Below are positions 1 to 6,028 of a stretch of 7,999 nt of DNA, in pieces. The translations under genes were made by a program, and so were the position numbers. The first letter of the stretch is position 1; each line of letters starts with the position of its first letter. Origin of the DNA: Flavobacteriaceae bacterium (lineage in GTDB: Bacteria; Bacteroidota; Bacteroidia; Flavobacteriales; Flavobacteriaceae); the NCBI GenBank assembly GCA_016763595.1, contig JAESTN010000402.1, forward strand, positions 1 to 7,999. The letters are read 5' to 3'. Under the pieces are notes generated by a model, which was given only the letters and a program-made list of their open reading frames with translations, was not told the DNA's origin and searched no databases.

Positions 1-73
1 TAACAGAGGTAGAGATAATCGTAGTCGCGACAACCGCAGAGACGATAGAAAACCAAGAGAAAAAAGAGATTAA
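1..73 (+). CDS. C-terminal tail of an RNA-binding-type protein (5' end outside window)
   Basis: Reading from base 2 gives 23 codons and a TAA stop at 71-73. The peptide consists almost entirely of Arg, Asp, Asn and Lys (it contains NRGRDNRSRDNRRDD). Such low-complexity basic tails are common at the C-terminus of bacterial DEAD-box RNA helicases, where they help hold RNA. They also occur in other RNA-binding proteins, for example at the ends of some pseudouridine synthases. No catalytic domain is inside the window, so the helicase identity is inferred only from composition. That this is a true gene end is supported by the strong intrinsic terminator 28 bases downstream on the same strand. The tail is richer in G and C than its surroundings because of CGN and GAC codons. 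Confidence 0.72.
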   Translation, partial: NRGRDNRSRDNRRDDRKPREKRD

Positions 74-100
74 TCTAATTTAGATTTCTTTATAAAACCA

Positions 101-133
101 AAAGCACCTAATTTTTTATTAGGTGCTTTTTTT
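101..133 (+). terminator. Intrinsic terminator after the Arg-rich-tail gene
   Basis: A perfect 12-bp inverted repeat (AAAGCACCTAAT at 101-112 with ATTAGGTGCTTT at 118-129) encloses a 5-base T loop and runs into an unbroken T stretch to 133. This is a textbook Rho-independent terminator for the gene ending at 73. An A-rich left flank could give weak termination from the other side, but no minus-strand gene reads into it. Confidence 0.9.
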
Positions 134-294
134 ATGTAAGATTTTACTAAAGTTATTGAACTCGACACTCTTCTTTCTTTCTCAAACTTCTGAATCAAAG
201 AATAACATTTCACAATAAATAGCAGTCCAAAATCAAATGATATAAAGCCCTAAATTAGTGCTAAAAAAATAACGCATAATCGCATTCTATTAAA

Positions 295-417
295 ATGGCG
301 ACAGTCATTTTTTGTTATAAAACACTGCTTTTCACTATTTTTATTCTTGTATTTTTCTCTGCAAGCATGATTACACTATTAATCCAAAACAATTCAACAA
401 TCTTTTACCCGATTTAA
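295..417 (+). CDS. Possible 40-residue membrane peptide (doubtful)
   Basis: An ATG at 295-297 opens 40 codons ending in TAA at 415-417. The middle of the peptide (about residues 10-30, containing LLFTIFILVFFSAS) is a continuous hydrophobic stretch long enough for one membrane span. It is followed by a short polar tail. There is no recognisable family and no clear TAnnTTTG promoter upstream, and T-rich DNA yields hydrophobic codons by chance (Phe, Ile, Leu). It may therefore be spurious. It is listed because it is the only ORF of any length in a gap that is large for this otherwise compact window. Conservation with synonymous change in related genomes would decide. Confidence 0.2.
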   Translation: MATVIFCYKTLLFTIFILVFFSASMITLLIQNNSTIFYPI

Positions 418-460
418 AAACAGAAGTTATAGATTGTTAATTCTTTTTTCAAACTTAGCC

Positions 461-490
461 TTGCTATTCTTTTAAGATTTATTTTCTTTG
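461..490 (+). promoter_or_regulatory. Candidate Bacteroidetes promoter for the folK fusion
   Basis: TTG at 461-463 is followed after 19 bases by TTTCTTTG at 483-490, one mismatch from the Bacteroidetes -7 consensus TAnnTTTG. If used, transcription would start about 5-8 bases past the motif, at or within a few bases of the ATG at 501, giving an almost leaderless mRNA. Assigned by pattern only. Confidence 0.45.
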
Positions 491-500
491 TATCCCACTT

Positions 501-1625
501 ATGAAAATTCAACGAATTATATACTTATCTCTTGGAAGTAATCAAGGAAACAAACTTGAACACCTTCAAAATTCTATAAACTTAATTGCGCAAAAAATTG
601 GCGCCGTATTAAACGTTGGTGGCATATATAAAACCCCAGCTTTAGGGTTTAAAGGAAATGACTTCTTAAACACTTGCATAAAAGTAACGACATACTTACC
701 TCCTGAGACATTAATAAGCAGGATTCTTAGCATAGAAAAACAATTAGGGAGAGTTAGAGCAAACACAAATAATTACGCAAATAGGACTATCGATATTGAT
801 GTGCTACTTTTTGATGATGAAATTATATTTTCAAAAGAGTTAATAGTTCCACATCCAAGAATGTTAGACCGTAAGTTTGTTTTATTTCCTCTTAATGATA
901 TTGCTAAAAACACCATTCACCCTGTTGAGAAAAAACAAATAAGTAAATGTCTAGATATTTGCACCGACACTTCAGAAATTGAAAGAACGACAAATACTTT
1001 AACGCGCCCAATTCCTTTAACAGAGAAATATAATTACATAGCTATTGAAGGGAACATTGGAGCAGGGAAAACAACTTTGTCAAAAATGATGTCTGATGAG
1101 TTTAACGCAAAAATCGTACTTGAACGTTTTGCGGACAACCCTTTTCTTCCTAAATTCTACGAAGATAAAGAAAGATATGCCTTTCCTTTAGAAATGAGCT
1201 TTTTGGCCGATAGATACCAGCAATTAACCGACGATTTAGCTCAGTTTGACTTATTTAAAAACTTAATTGTTTCTGATTACTATATCTTTAAATCATTAAT
1301 ATTTGCACAGGTAACTTTGCAAGAAGAAGAATATTTATTATACAGAAAAATGTTCGATTTAATGTACAAAGAGATCACAAAACCTGATTTATACGTCTAT
1401 TTATACCAAAATACAGACAGGTTATTAAAAAACATTCAAAAAAGAGGAAGAAAGTATGAACAGAACATTTCTCATGAGTATTTAGACAAAATTCATAATG
1501 GCTATAGTAACTTCATCAATACTCAACAGGATTTAAACACCCTAATAATCGATGTTTCTGAGCTAGATTTCGTAAACAATCCTATTGATTATCAATTTAT
1601 CATAGATAAAATAAAGAATCATTAA
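501..1625 (+). CDS. folK: Bifunctional HPPK (FolK) - deoxynucleoside kinase fusion
   Basis: This 374-residue protein joins two enzymes. Residues about 6-155 are 6-hydroxymethyl-7,8-dihydropterin pyrophosphokinase, which transfers pyrophosphate from ATP to the pterin in folate synthesis. Visible signatures are LGSNQG (11-16), FLN (55-57), LGRVR (82-86), RTIDIDVLLF (95-104) with the two Mg-binding Asp at 98 and 100, and VPHPRMLDR (116-124). Residues about 176-374 are a deoxynucleoside kinase of the dAK/dGK/dCK type, which salvages deoxynucleosides into dNMPs. It has a P-loop GNIGAGKT (184-191), ERF (208-210), a DYY motif (259-261) in the DRS-like position and an Arg-rich lid RGRKYE (315-320). 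Both domains look intact, joined by a linker of about 20 residues. Deoxyadenosine is the likely substrate from family resemblance, but this is not proven by the sequence. HPPK-kinase fusions are, as I recall, known in Bacteroidetes. The start fits because HPPK normally begins just before YLSLGSN. Confidence 0.94.
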   Translation: MKIQRIIYLSLGSNQGNKLEHLQNSINLIAQKIGAVLNVGGIYKTPALGFKGNDFLNTCIKVTTYLPPETLISRILSIEKQLGRVRANTNNYANRTIDIDVLLFDDEIIFSKELIVPHPRMLDRKFVLFPLNDIAKNTIHPVEKKQISKCLDICTDTSEIERTTNTLTRPIPLTEKYNYIAIEGNIGAGKTTLSKMMSDEFNAKIVLERFADNPFLPKFYEDKERYAFPLEMSFLADRYQQLTDDLAQFDLFKNLIVSDYYIFKSLIFAQVTLQEEEYLLYRKMFDLMYKEITKPDLYVYLYQNTDRLLKNIQKRGRKYEQNISHEYLDKIHNGYSNFINTQQDLNTLIIDVSELDFVNNPIDYQFIIDKIKNH

Positions 1626-1635
1626 GTATTTTTTT

Positions 1636-1643
1636 TATTTTTG
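1636..1643 (+). promoter_or_regulatory. Candidate -7 promoter element for the OmpA-type gene
   Basis: TATTTTTG matches TAnnTTTG exactly and lies 48 bases before the ATG at 1692, leaving a leader of roughly 40 bases. No clear TTG sits at the expected upstream distance, which falls at the end of the preceding gene. In such T-rich sequence a chance match is possible. Confidence 0.4.
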
Positions 1644-1691
1644 TCTTAATTAGTTCCCCAACAATTTAAGTTTTAAATTAAATACCTACAA

Positions 1692-3197
1692 ATGAAAAGA
1701 AGTCTTTTCTTTCTTTTTGTATCATTATTTACTTGTACTATATTTAGTCAAACTAATCTAAATGATATTATAAAGAACAACAAAATTGAACTAGAAAACA
1801 GTAACAGTTGGGCCGTTTCTGCAGGATTAAGTAATTTCGTAATGCATGGAGATTTGCGTTCTATAGGAACGGGGAATCTCGGGAACTTCTGGAATTTTGG
1901 AGCATATGCCTATATTGACAAAATGTTCAATCCTCTATTAGGCCTAGAATTCAAAGTAAATTACTCAAAAATTTCTGGTGGAGCTCAATATTTTTCTGAC
2001 GTATATGATATCCTGTACCTAAACCAACAAAAAATCACAAATAACCTATTCTTTAAAGGAACCGCATATGGAGCTGAATTAAATTTCATTTTAAGCTTTT
2101 CTAATTTATATATAGCCAATGCCGACAAATGGCATGTTACAGGGTATTTTGGAGCAGGATATCACCAATATGACTCTGCTTTATACGAAAAGCTACCTAA
2201 TGGCTCCAACAACTTATTAATTGACTTCGGAAAGAATCCTGCTAGAAACAGCATAAACGAAGCTAGCTCTATATACCTATCTATTCAATTAGGGTTAAAA
2301 TATAGAATTAATAAAAGAGTAGATTTAGAATTTAGGCCTTCTTGGTATTTTAATTATGAAGATCATTTAGATGCTACAATTTCAAACAAACAAGATTGGG
2401 AAACTTTTTTTGTGACTCATGTTGGAGTTGTTGTAAAACTCGGAAAGAAAAAAGTATTTACTATCTGGGGTGATAACAAGAAAGAACCTGAAAATAAGTT
2501 TAAAATTGTTGACACAGATAAAGATGGTGTAATTGACGAATTGGATAATGACCCAAATACTCCATTGGGTGTACAAGTATATGGAAATGGTACCCCTGTT
2601 GATAGTGATCAAGATGGAGTGCCAGATTATATTGACAAATGTGTTTTCGAAAAAGGGAGAGTTGATAATGATGGATGTCCATTTATTGGAGATAAAGATA
2701 GGGACGGAATACCTGACAGAGAAGATAAATGTCCTGAAGTAAAAGGACTTGAGAGATTTGAAGGTTGCCCAGATGCAAACTCACTGAGAGTTACTGAATT
2801 GGTAACTGTAATGAGCTACTCTAAAAACATCTATTTTAATACTGACAGTAACTCTATAAGAAGCGGATTCTATTATACGATGCTAGATGATGTTGCTGAA
2901 ATTATGCTAAAAAATAAAGATGTTACTTTTAGTGTATCTGGTTATACAGACAATATTGGGTCTAAAGACTACAACTTAAAACTATCTGAAAGAAGGTCTA
3001 ATGAAGCAAGAAACTACCTTATAGAAAGAGGTGTAGAAGCAGATAGAATTTCGGCTAAAGGATACGGTAAAGAAAATCCTAAATACAGCAATAGTACTGC
3101 ACAAGGAAAACAACTTAACAGAAGAGTAGAAATTAAATCTGTAGGATACTATGAAAGCAAGACCAAACTTAAAGTTGAAAGTATAAACAAAAACTAA
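1692..3197 (+). CDS. OmpA-family outer-membrane protein with thrombospondin type-3 repeats
   Basis: This 501-residue envelope protein has three parts. A Sec signal peptide (about 1-20, MKRSLFFLFVSLF..., likely cut near FSQ) leads into a beta-rich region of about 40-255 with alternating aromatic and Gly residues, consistent with an OmpA-like barrel. Residues about 274-360 carry Ca-binding type-3 repeats: DTDKDGVIDELDND, DSDQDGVPDYIDKC and DKDRDGIPDREDKC, with four Cys at 317, 329, 347 and 359. Residues about 370-485 are an OmpA C-terminal peptidoglycan-binding domain with GYTDNIGS and LSERRS. Asp420 and Arg435 align with the diaminopimelate-contacting Asp/Arg pair of E. coli OmpA. The layout matches the flavobacterial P60-type OmpA proteins, which anchor the outer membrane to the cell wall. 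The gene is probably its own transcription unit: it has a promoter-like site upstream and a strong terminator 14 bases after its stop. Confidence 0.93.
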   Translation: MKRSLFFLFVSLFTCTIFSQTNLNDIIKNNKIELENSNSWAVSAGLSNFVMHGDLRSIGTGNLGNFWNFGAYAYIDKMFNPLLGLEFKVNYSKISGGAQYFSDVYDILYLNQQKITNNLFFKGTAYGAELNFILSFSNLYIANADKWHVTGYFGAGYHQYDSALYEKLPNGSNNLLIDFGKNPARNSINEASSIYLSIQLGLKYRINKRVDLEFRPSWYFNYEDHLDATISNKQDWETFFVTHVGVVVKLGKKKVFTIWGDNKKEPENKFKIVDTDKDGVIDELDNDPNTPLGVQVYGNGTPVDSDQDGVPDYIDKCVFEKGRVDNDGCPFIGDKDRDGIPDREDKCPEVKGLERFEGCPDANSLRVTELVTVMSYSKNIYFNTDSNSIRSGFYYTMLDDVAEIMLKNKDVTFSVSGYTDNIGSKDYNLKLSERRSNEARNYLIERGVEADRISAKGYGKENPKYSNSTAQGKQLNRRVEIKSVGYYESKTKLKVESINKN

Positions 3198-3210
3198 CCA
3201 ACTTATAAAT

Positions 3211-3261
3211 TACAAATAAAAAAGAGCGTACTACTAAGTAGTACGCTCTTTTTTATTTGTA
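3211..3261. terminator. Bidirectional terminator with a perfect 24-bp stem
   Basis: Bases 3211-3234 pair perfectly with 3238-3261 around a 3-base TAA loop. The G/C-containing core GAGCGTACTAC / GTAGTACGCTC is flanked by six A on the left and six T on the right, so either strand forms a hairpin followed by U residues. It lies 14 bases past the OmpA-type stop and about 12 bases past the stop of the converging lipoprotein gene, so it can serve both. Confidence 0.93.
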
Positions 3262-3272
3262 TACATTTTTTT

Positions 3273-3809
3273 TTAATCTACAAAAGTACCTCTAGCAGTT
3301 ATAGAAAATTCAAAATGAAAATCTAATTGACCTTGGGTAACTGCATCACTATAATAGGAAATTACAACTTGTTTCTTTTGTAATAATTTAGATGCAATCG
3401 TACTTAATAATTGTTCATTAGATATCTCAAATTCAACATTATTTTTAGCCACATTTAAAAAATTCACTCCCAAATCATTTGTAATTTGTATTTCATCAAG
3501 AAATACTTTAACGTTTGACAAAGCTGAAGAATTAGAATTATAGTTAATAATTTTAAAAGACATTTTAGGAACACTTAAATCTCTTAAATAAATCATGTTC
3601 TCTTTAAAGAACAAAGAAGAGGACAAACTTATAATAGTATTTGAATTTACTGAGATTTTTGCTCCTTCAGTATCTTTAATTTGTACTGGTAAATTATTTG
3701 TCAGACGGTCTTTAGAATAAAAGACAACATTCTCATCCGTTTGATTTTCACACGAAACGTTGATAACGGATATTAAAAACAACACACTTAATAACTTAAT
3801 TGCTCTCAT
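3273..3809 (-). CDS. Predicted lipoprotein of unknown function
   Basis: This 178-residue protein is not recognised. It begins with a basic, then hydrophobic leader (MRAIKLLSVLFLISVINVSC) ending in a Cys at position 20 preceded by Ser, which fits a lipoprotein signal peptidase site. The Asn at -3 makes the lipobox imperfect. The residues after the Cys (ENQTDE) are acidic and polar. Acidic residues just after the Cys can act as a surface-export signal in flavobacteria, so surface display is possible but inferred. The rest is Ser/Asn/Val-rich with alternating polar and hydrophobic residues, suggesting a beta-sandwich, and there are no catalytic motifs or further Cys. It lies on the same strand as gldB-gldC, 76 bases beyond gldC, and converges on the OmpA-type gene. 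An in-frame TAA a few codons upstream of the ATG rules out a longer reading frame. Nine C precede the start. Confidence 0.85.
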   Translation of the reverse strand: MRAIKLLSVLFLISVINVSCENQTDENVVFYSKDRLTNNLPVQIKDTEGAKISVNSNTIISLSSSLFFKENMIYLRDLSVPKMSFKIINYNSNSSALSNVKVFLDEIQITNDLGVNFLNVAKNNVEFEISNEQLLSTIASKLLQKKQVVISYYSDAVTQGQLDFHFEFSITARGTFVD

Positions 3810-3811
3810 TT

Positions 3812-3820
3812 GGGGGGGGG
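3812..3820 (-). repeat. C9 homopolymer (G9 on the plus strand) before the lipoprotein start
   Basis: Nine consecutive G on the plus strand read as CCCCCCCCC on the coding strand, two bases before the ATG at 3809. In DNA this AT-rich such a run is rare, and mononucleotide G/C tracts of this length are prone to slippage. Its place in the leader means length changes would alter spacing or ribosome access, not the reading frame. Confidence 0.9.
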
Positions 3821-3840
3821 AATTGGAGTTAAATTAGAAC

Positions 3841-3848
3841 TAAAGTTA
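3841..3848 (-). promoter_or_regulatory. Candidate -7 promoter element for the lipoprotein gene
   Basis: On the minus strand the bases read TAACTTTA, one mismatch from TAnnTTTG, about 31 bases before the start codon. This would place the C9 tract inside a short leader. No good TTG is seen at the usual distance upstream, where there is only T-rich sequence. Confidence 0.3.
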
Positions 3849-3873
3849 AGAAAAAAAAAGAAAATACTCGTTT

Positions 3874-3899
3874 AAAAAAGCTTTTTTATTTTTTAAGCT
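3874..3899 (-). terminator. Weak AT-rich terminator candidate at the end of gldC
   Basis: On the minus strand AGCTT (complement of 3895-3899) can pair with AAGCT (complement of 3879-3883) across an A-rich loop, followed by a run of U. The palindrome AAAAAAGCTTTTTT at 3874-3887 offers an alternative fold and contains part of the gldC stop codon. The stem is short and AT-only apart from two G-C pairs, so read-through into the lipoprotein gene is plausible. Confidence 0.3.
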
Positions 3900-4221
3900 C
3901 CAATTTCTCCGCAAAATAATCACAGAAATCACGCATAGTATCTGTCATTTTTTGATCATCGGTTGCTCTATGAAATGATGATGCCATAGACACTAATGTT
4001 TGATGAAAGAATTGTTTCATTTCATCAACAGGCATGTCCTTTGTCCAAAGATCCATTCTTAAAGTATCTTTCTTTTTATGATCCCAAACAGAAATCATTA
4101 AAGCTTTAGATTCAGAATTATCAATCCCACCATCATCTGCTGACCAAAAAATTGTTTCTGGAACTTTATTTTCATCCAATCCTACATTAAATTTTATCTC
4201 TGATATATGTTTTACAGCCAT
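3886..4221 (-). CDS. gldC: Gliding motility protein GldC
   Basis: This 111-residue protein matches GldC, an accessory protein of flavobacterial gliding motility. It has no signal peptide or membrane segment, so it is expected in the cytoplasm or loosely membrane-associated. The family pattern is seen in HISEIKFNVGLDENKVPE (5-22), IFWSADDGG (24-32), ALMISVWDHKKKDTLRMDLW (40-59), PVDEMKQFFHQTL (64-76) and DTMRDFCDYFAEKL (94-107). Length is typical for the family. Its ATG (4219-4221) overlaps the gldB stop codon by one base (TAATG), which suggests translational coupling and a shared mRNA. From work on Flavobacterium, gldC is not strictly required for movement but improves it; its biochemical role is unknown. 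Confidence 0.95.
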   Translation of the reverse strand: MAVKHISEIKFNVGLDENKVPETIFWSADDGGIDNSESKALMISVWDHKKKDTLRMDLWTKDMPVDEMKQFFHQTLVSMASSFHRATDDQKMTDTMRDFCDYFAEKLELKK

Positions 4222-5180
4222 TATCTTCTTGGTTTGTATTTTGATTTTTTATAAATTTCTTCTGATGAAGTTTCTAATAATTTCCGCAAAGATACGTCAT
4301 TATGCTTCATATTCGATCTAACTATTTGCCATCCTATCCATGCACCTATTCTACCAGGAGAAAGATTATCTTCTGACCTATAAAACTTAGAAAACGGAGC
4401 CAAATCTAAAAAGCGCTTATTTAGTTTTGTATCAGTACTAAACAACAGTTTATTCTCTATAAAATATTTCCAAACTTGCTCTTCATTATTTATCGCCCAT
4501 CTATACTTCTCTTCAGAGAACCCAATCTTATTTGCATTACTGGCTTTTGGAATATACCTATCTAACAAATACAATTTCAACCCCTCTTTTACCATTTTAC
4601 CGACAAACGTTCTATCTATTGAACTTTTAACTTCCGTTTTAATAATTGCATTTGCAACGTCAACAATCAAATGATCTTTATTGTAATTTTGTTTAATATA
4701 ATTCGGGTAATTTGTATAAAACCTATGCGTTGCACCTAAATATACATCTAACGATATTAGTAAGTAATCTTTTGTGTAAACCACTTTATTTTGATGATCA
4801 ATATTACTCAAAAGTGTTATTACTTTTGGCGATTCAAATTCTGGATTGTAATATTTTATATGTTTAAATAACTGCTCTAAATCATCTCTTAAAAACGAAA
4901 TATCTTTGTACACCTTTTGCGTTTCAGAAAACAGTTCTTTCTCATCTGTATTATTGATCTTGTTTATCCAAATAGAATCAGGATCATTGGCAGAAAAAAA
5001 GAAGGGATATTTTTCTTTAGTTTGTTCAAGGGTGTTTTCTGTAGTTGTATAGAAATCTACATCAAATCGATCCATAGAAAAGCTGATATTTACTTCACGA
5101 ACATCAACCATCTTTTCTTGCCTAGTATTACAAGAAAACACAGTTAATAAAAGTAAAATTACGGAAATGTGTTTAGCCAT
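4221..5180 (-). CDS. gldB: Gliding motility lipoprotein GldB
   Basis: This 319-residue protein matches GldB, a lipoprotein needed for gliding in Flavobacterium. The leader MAKHISVILLLLTVFSC carries a lipobox-like VFSC with Cys17 as the acylated residue (Phe at -2 is tolerated in this phylum). The mature region shows the family pattern: DRFDVDFY (37-44), PFFFSANDPDSIW (59-71), LISLDVYLGATHRFY (141-155), MVKEGLKLYLLD (196-207), EKYRWAINNEEQVWKYFIE (224-242) and the diagnostic PGRIGAWIGWQIVRSNM (275-291). No HExxH metalloprotease motif is visible. Length is normal and the frame is intact. It is the first gene of a gldB-gldC unit and is divergent from nadE with 59 bases between the start codons. 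It probably sits in the envelope with the gliding/type IX secretion apparatus, though its exact role is not established. Confidence 0.95.
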   Translation of the reverse strand: MAKHISVILLLLTVFSCNTRQEKMVDVREVNISFSMDRFDVDFYTTTENTLEQTKEKYPFFFSANDPDSIWINKINNTDEKELFSETQKVYKDISFLRDDLEQLFKHIKYYNPEFESPKVITLLSNIDHQNKVVYTKDYLLISLDVYLGATHRFYTNYPNYIKQNYNKDHLIVDVANAIIKTEVKSSIDRTFVGKMVKEGLKLYLLDRYIPKASNANKIGFSEEKYRWAINNEEQVWKYFIENKLLFSTDTKLNKRFLDLAPFSKFYRSEDNLSPGRIGAWIGWQIVRSNMKHNDVSLRKLLETSSEEIYKKSKYKPRR

Positions 5181-5188
5181 TATCTTTG
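5159..5188 (+). promoter_or_regulatory. Candidate promoter for nadE
   Basis: TATCTTTG at 5181-5188 matches TAnnTTTG exactly, and TTA (one mismatch from TTG) lies 19 bases upstream at 5159-5161. The start codon at 5240 would follow a leader of about 45 bases. The upstream part of this promoter overlaps the first codons of gldB on the other strand. Confidence 0.5.
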
Positions 5189-5215
5189 TATATTAGTCAC
5201 TTCATTTAAGAACGA

Positions 5216-5223
5216 CAAAAGTA
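5216..5223 (-). promoter_or_regulatory. Candidate -7 promoter element for gldB-gldC
   Basis: On the minus strand the bases read TACTTTTG, an exact TAnnTTTG match, 35 bases before the gldB ATG. A TTG (complement of 5238-5240) lies only 14 bases upstream of it, shorter than the usual spacing, so the upstream element is uncertain. The site falls within the leader and start region of nadE. Confidence 0.45.
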
Positions 5224-5239
5224 CTAAAATAGTTTATCA

Positions 5240-6028
5240 ATGAATACCGAAAAAGTTTCTAATCATATTGTAAGTTGGCTAAAAGAATACGCAGAAAAAG
5301 CAAATGTAACTGGTTTTGTCGTTGGAGTTTCTGGCGGAATTGATTCTGCTGTTACATCGACATTGTGTGCAAAAACAGGTTTACATACTTTGTGTGTAGA
5401 AATGCCTATTTATCAGGCAGAAAATCAAGTCACTAGAGCACAGAACCATATTGATGGTTTAAAAAGTAAATTTAAAAATGTTAGCGCAACTAAAATTGAC
5501 CTAACGAGTACTTTTGAAGAATTTAAAAACGCCAATCAACAAGAGCAAAACTCACCCAAACTTGATTTATCATTAGCAAATACTAGAGCCAGATTAAGAA
5601 TGACTTCTTTATATTACTTGGCTGGATTAAATGGACTATTAGTTGCAGGAACAGGAAATAAAATTGAAGATTTTGGCGTAGGTTTTTACACTAAGTATGG
5701 TGATGGTGGTGTCGATTTAAGTCCAATTGCTGATTTATTAAAATCTGAAGTCTATGAATTAGCAAATCATTTAGAGGTTATTGATTCCATCCAGAATGCT
5801 GCTCCAACGGATGGCCTATTTGGAGATAGCAGAACCGATGAAGATCAAATCGGAGCGTCTTATGATGAACTAGAATGGGCAATGGAAATGCATAACGAAG
5901 GCAAAAAGCATAACTATTTTTCAGGTAGAGAACTAGAAGTATTTACCATTTACTCTCGACTAAACATGATTAATCAACACAAAATGAACCCAATACCTGT
6001 TTGTGAAATAAATAATGAATTAAAGTAA
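5240..6028 (+). CDS. nadE: Ammonia-dependent NAD+ synthase
   Basis: This 262-residue enzyme amidates nicotinic acid adenine dinucleotide to NAD+ using ATP, the last step of NAD synthesis in the cytoplasm. The N-type ATP pyrophosphatase loop SGGIDSA is at 31-37. Further conserved blocks are SLANTRARLRM (111-121), GTGNKIEDFGVGFYTKYGDGG (137-157), DLSPIADLLKSEVYEL (159-174) and PTDGLFGDSRTDEDQIG (189-205). There is no N-terminal nitrilase/glutaminase domain, so the enzyme should use free ammonia, or ammonia supplied by another protein. Length is typical for this short form. The start MNTEKVSNHIVSWL fits the normal N-terminal helix. It is transcribed divergently from gldB, and its last bases overlap the end of a possible small minus-strand ORF. 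Confidence 0.95.
   Translation: MNTEKVSNHIVSWLKEYAEKANVTGFVVGVSGGIDSAVTSTLCAKTGLHTLCVEMPIYQAENQVTRAQNHIDGLKSKFKNVSATKIDLTSTFEEFKNANQQEQNSPKLDLSLANTRARLRMTSLYYLAGLNGLLVAGTGNKIEDFGVGFYTKYGDGGVDLSPIADLLKSEVYELANHLEVIDSIQNAAPTDGLFGDSRTDEDQIGASYDELEWAMEMHNEGKKHNYFSGRELEVFTIYSRLNMINQHKMNPIPVCEINNELK

Larger units (their letters stand above)
134..500. other. Long intergenic region upstream of the folK fusion
   Basis: About 370 bases of very AT-rich sequence separate the terminator from the start of the folK fusion. I see no tRNA, no recognisable riboswitch and no obvious repeat. It contains one doubtful 40-codon ORF on the plus strand (295-417) and a candidate promoter next to position 501. Minus-strand ORFs here are all shorter than 20 codons. 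Confidence 0.6.

Noticed and set aside
566..766. 66-codon minus-strand ORF inside the folK fusion
   Set aside because: It is antisense to the conserved HPPK domain with no independent support.
2382..2742. ORFs of 60-76 codons in other frames across the OmpA-type gene
   Set aside because: They lie over the repeat-rich coding region of a clearly real gene, have no recognisable domains and arise from its GAT/GAC-rich repeats.
3851..3859. A9 tract (T9 on the minus strand) as a slippage site
   Set aside because: Long A/T runs are common in such AT-rich DNA and this one is non-coding, unlike the rarer C9 run nearby.
4917..5147. 76-codon plus-strand ORF inside gldB
   Set aside because: It is antisense to the conserved N-terminal half of GldB and has no recognisable motif or promoter.
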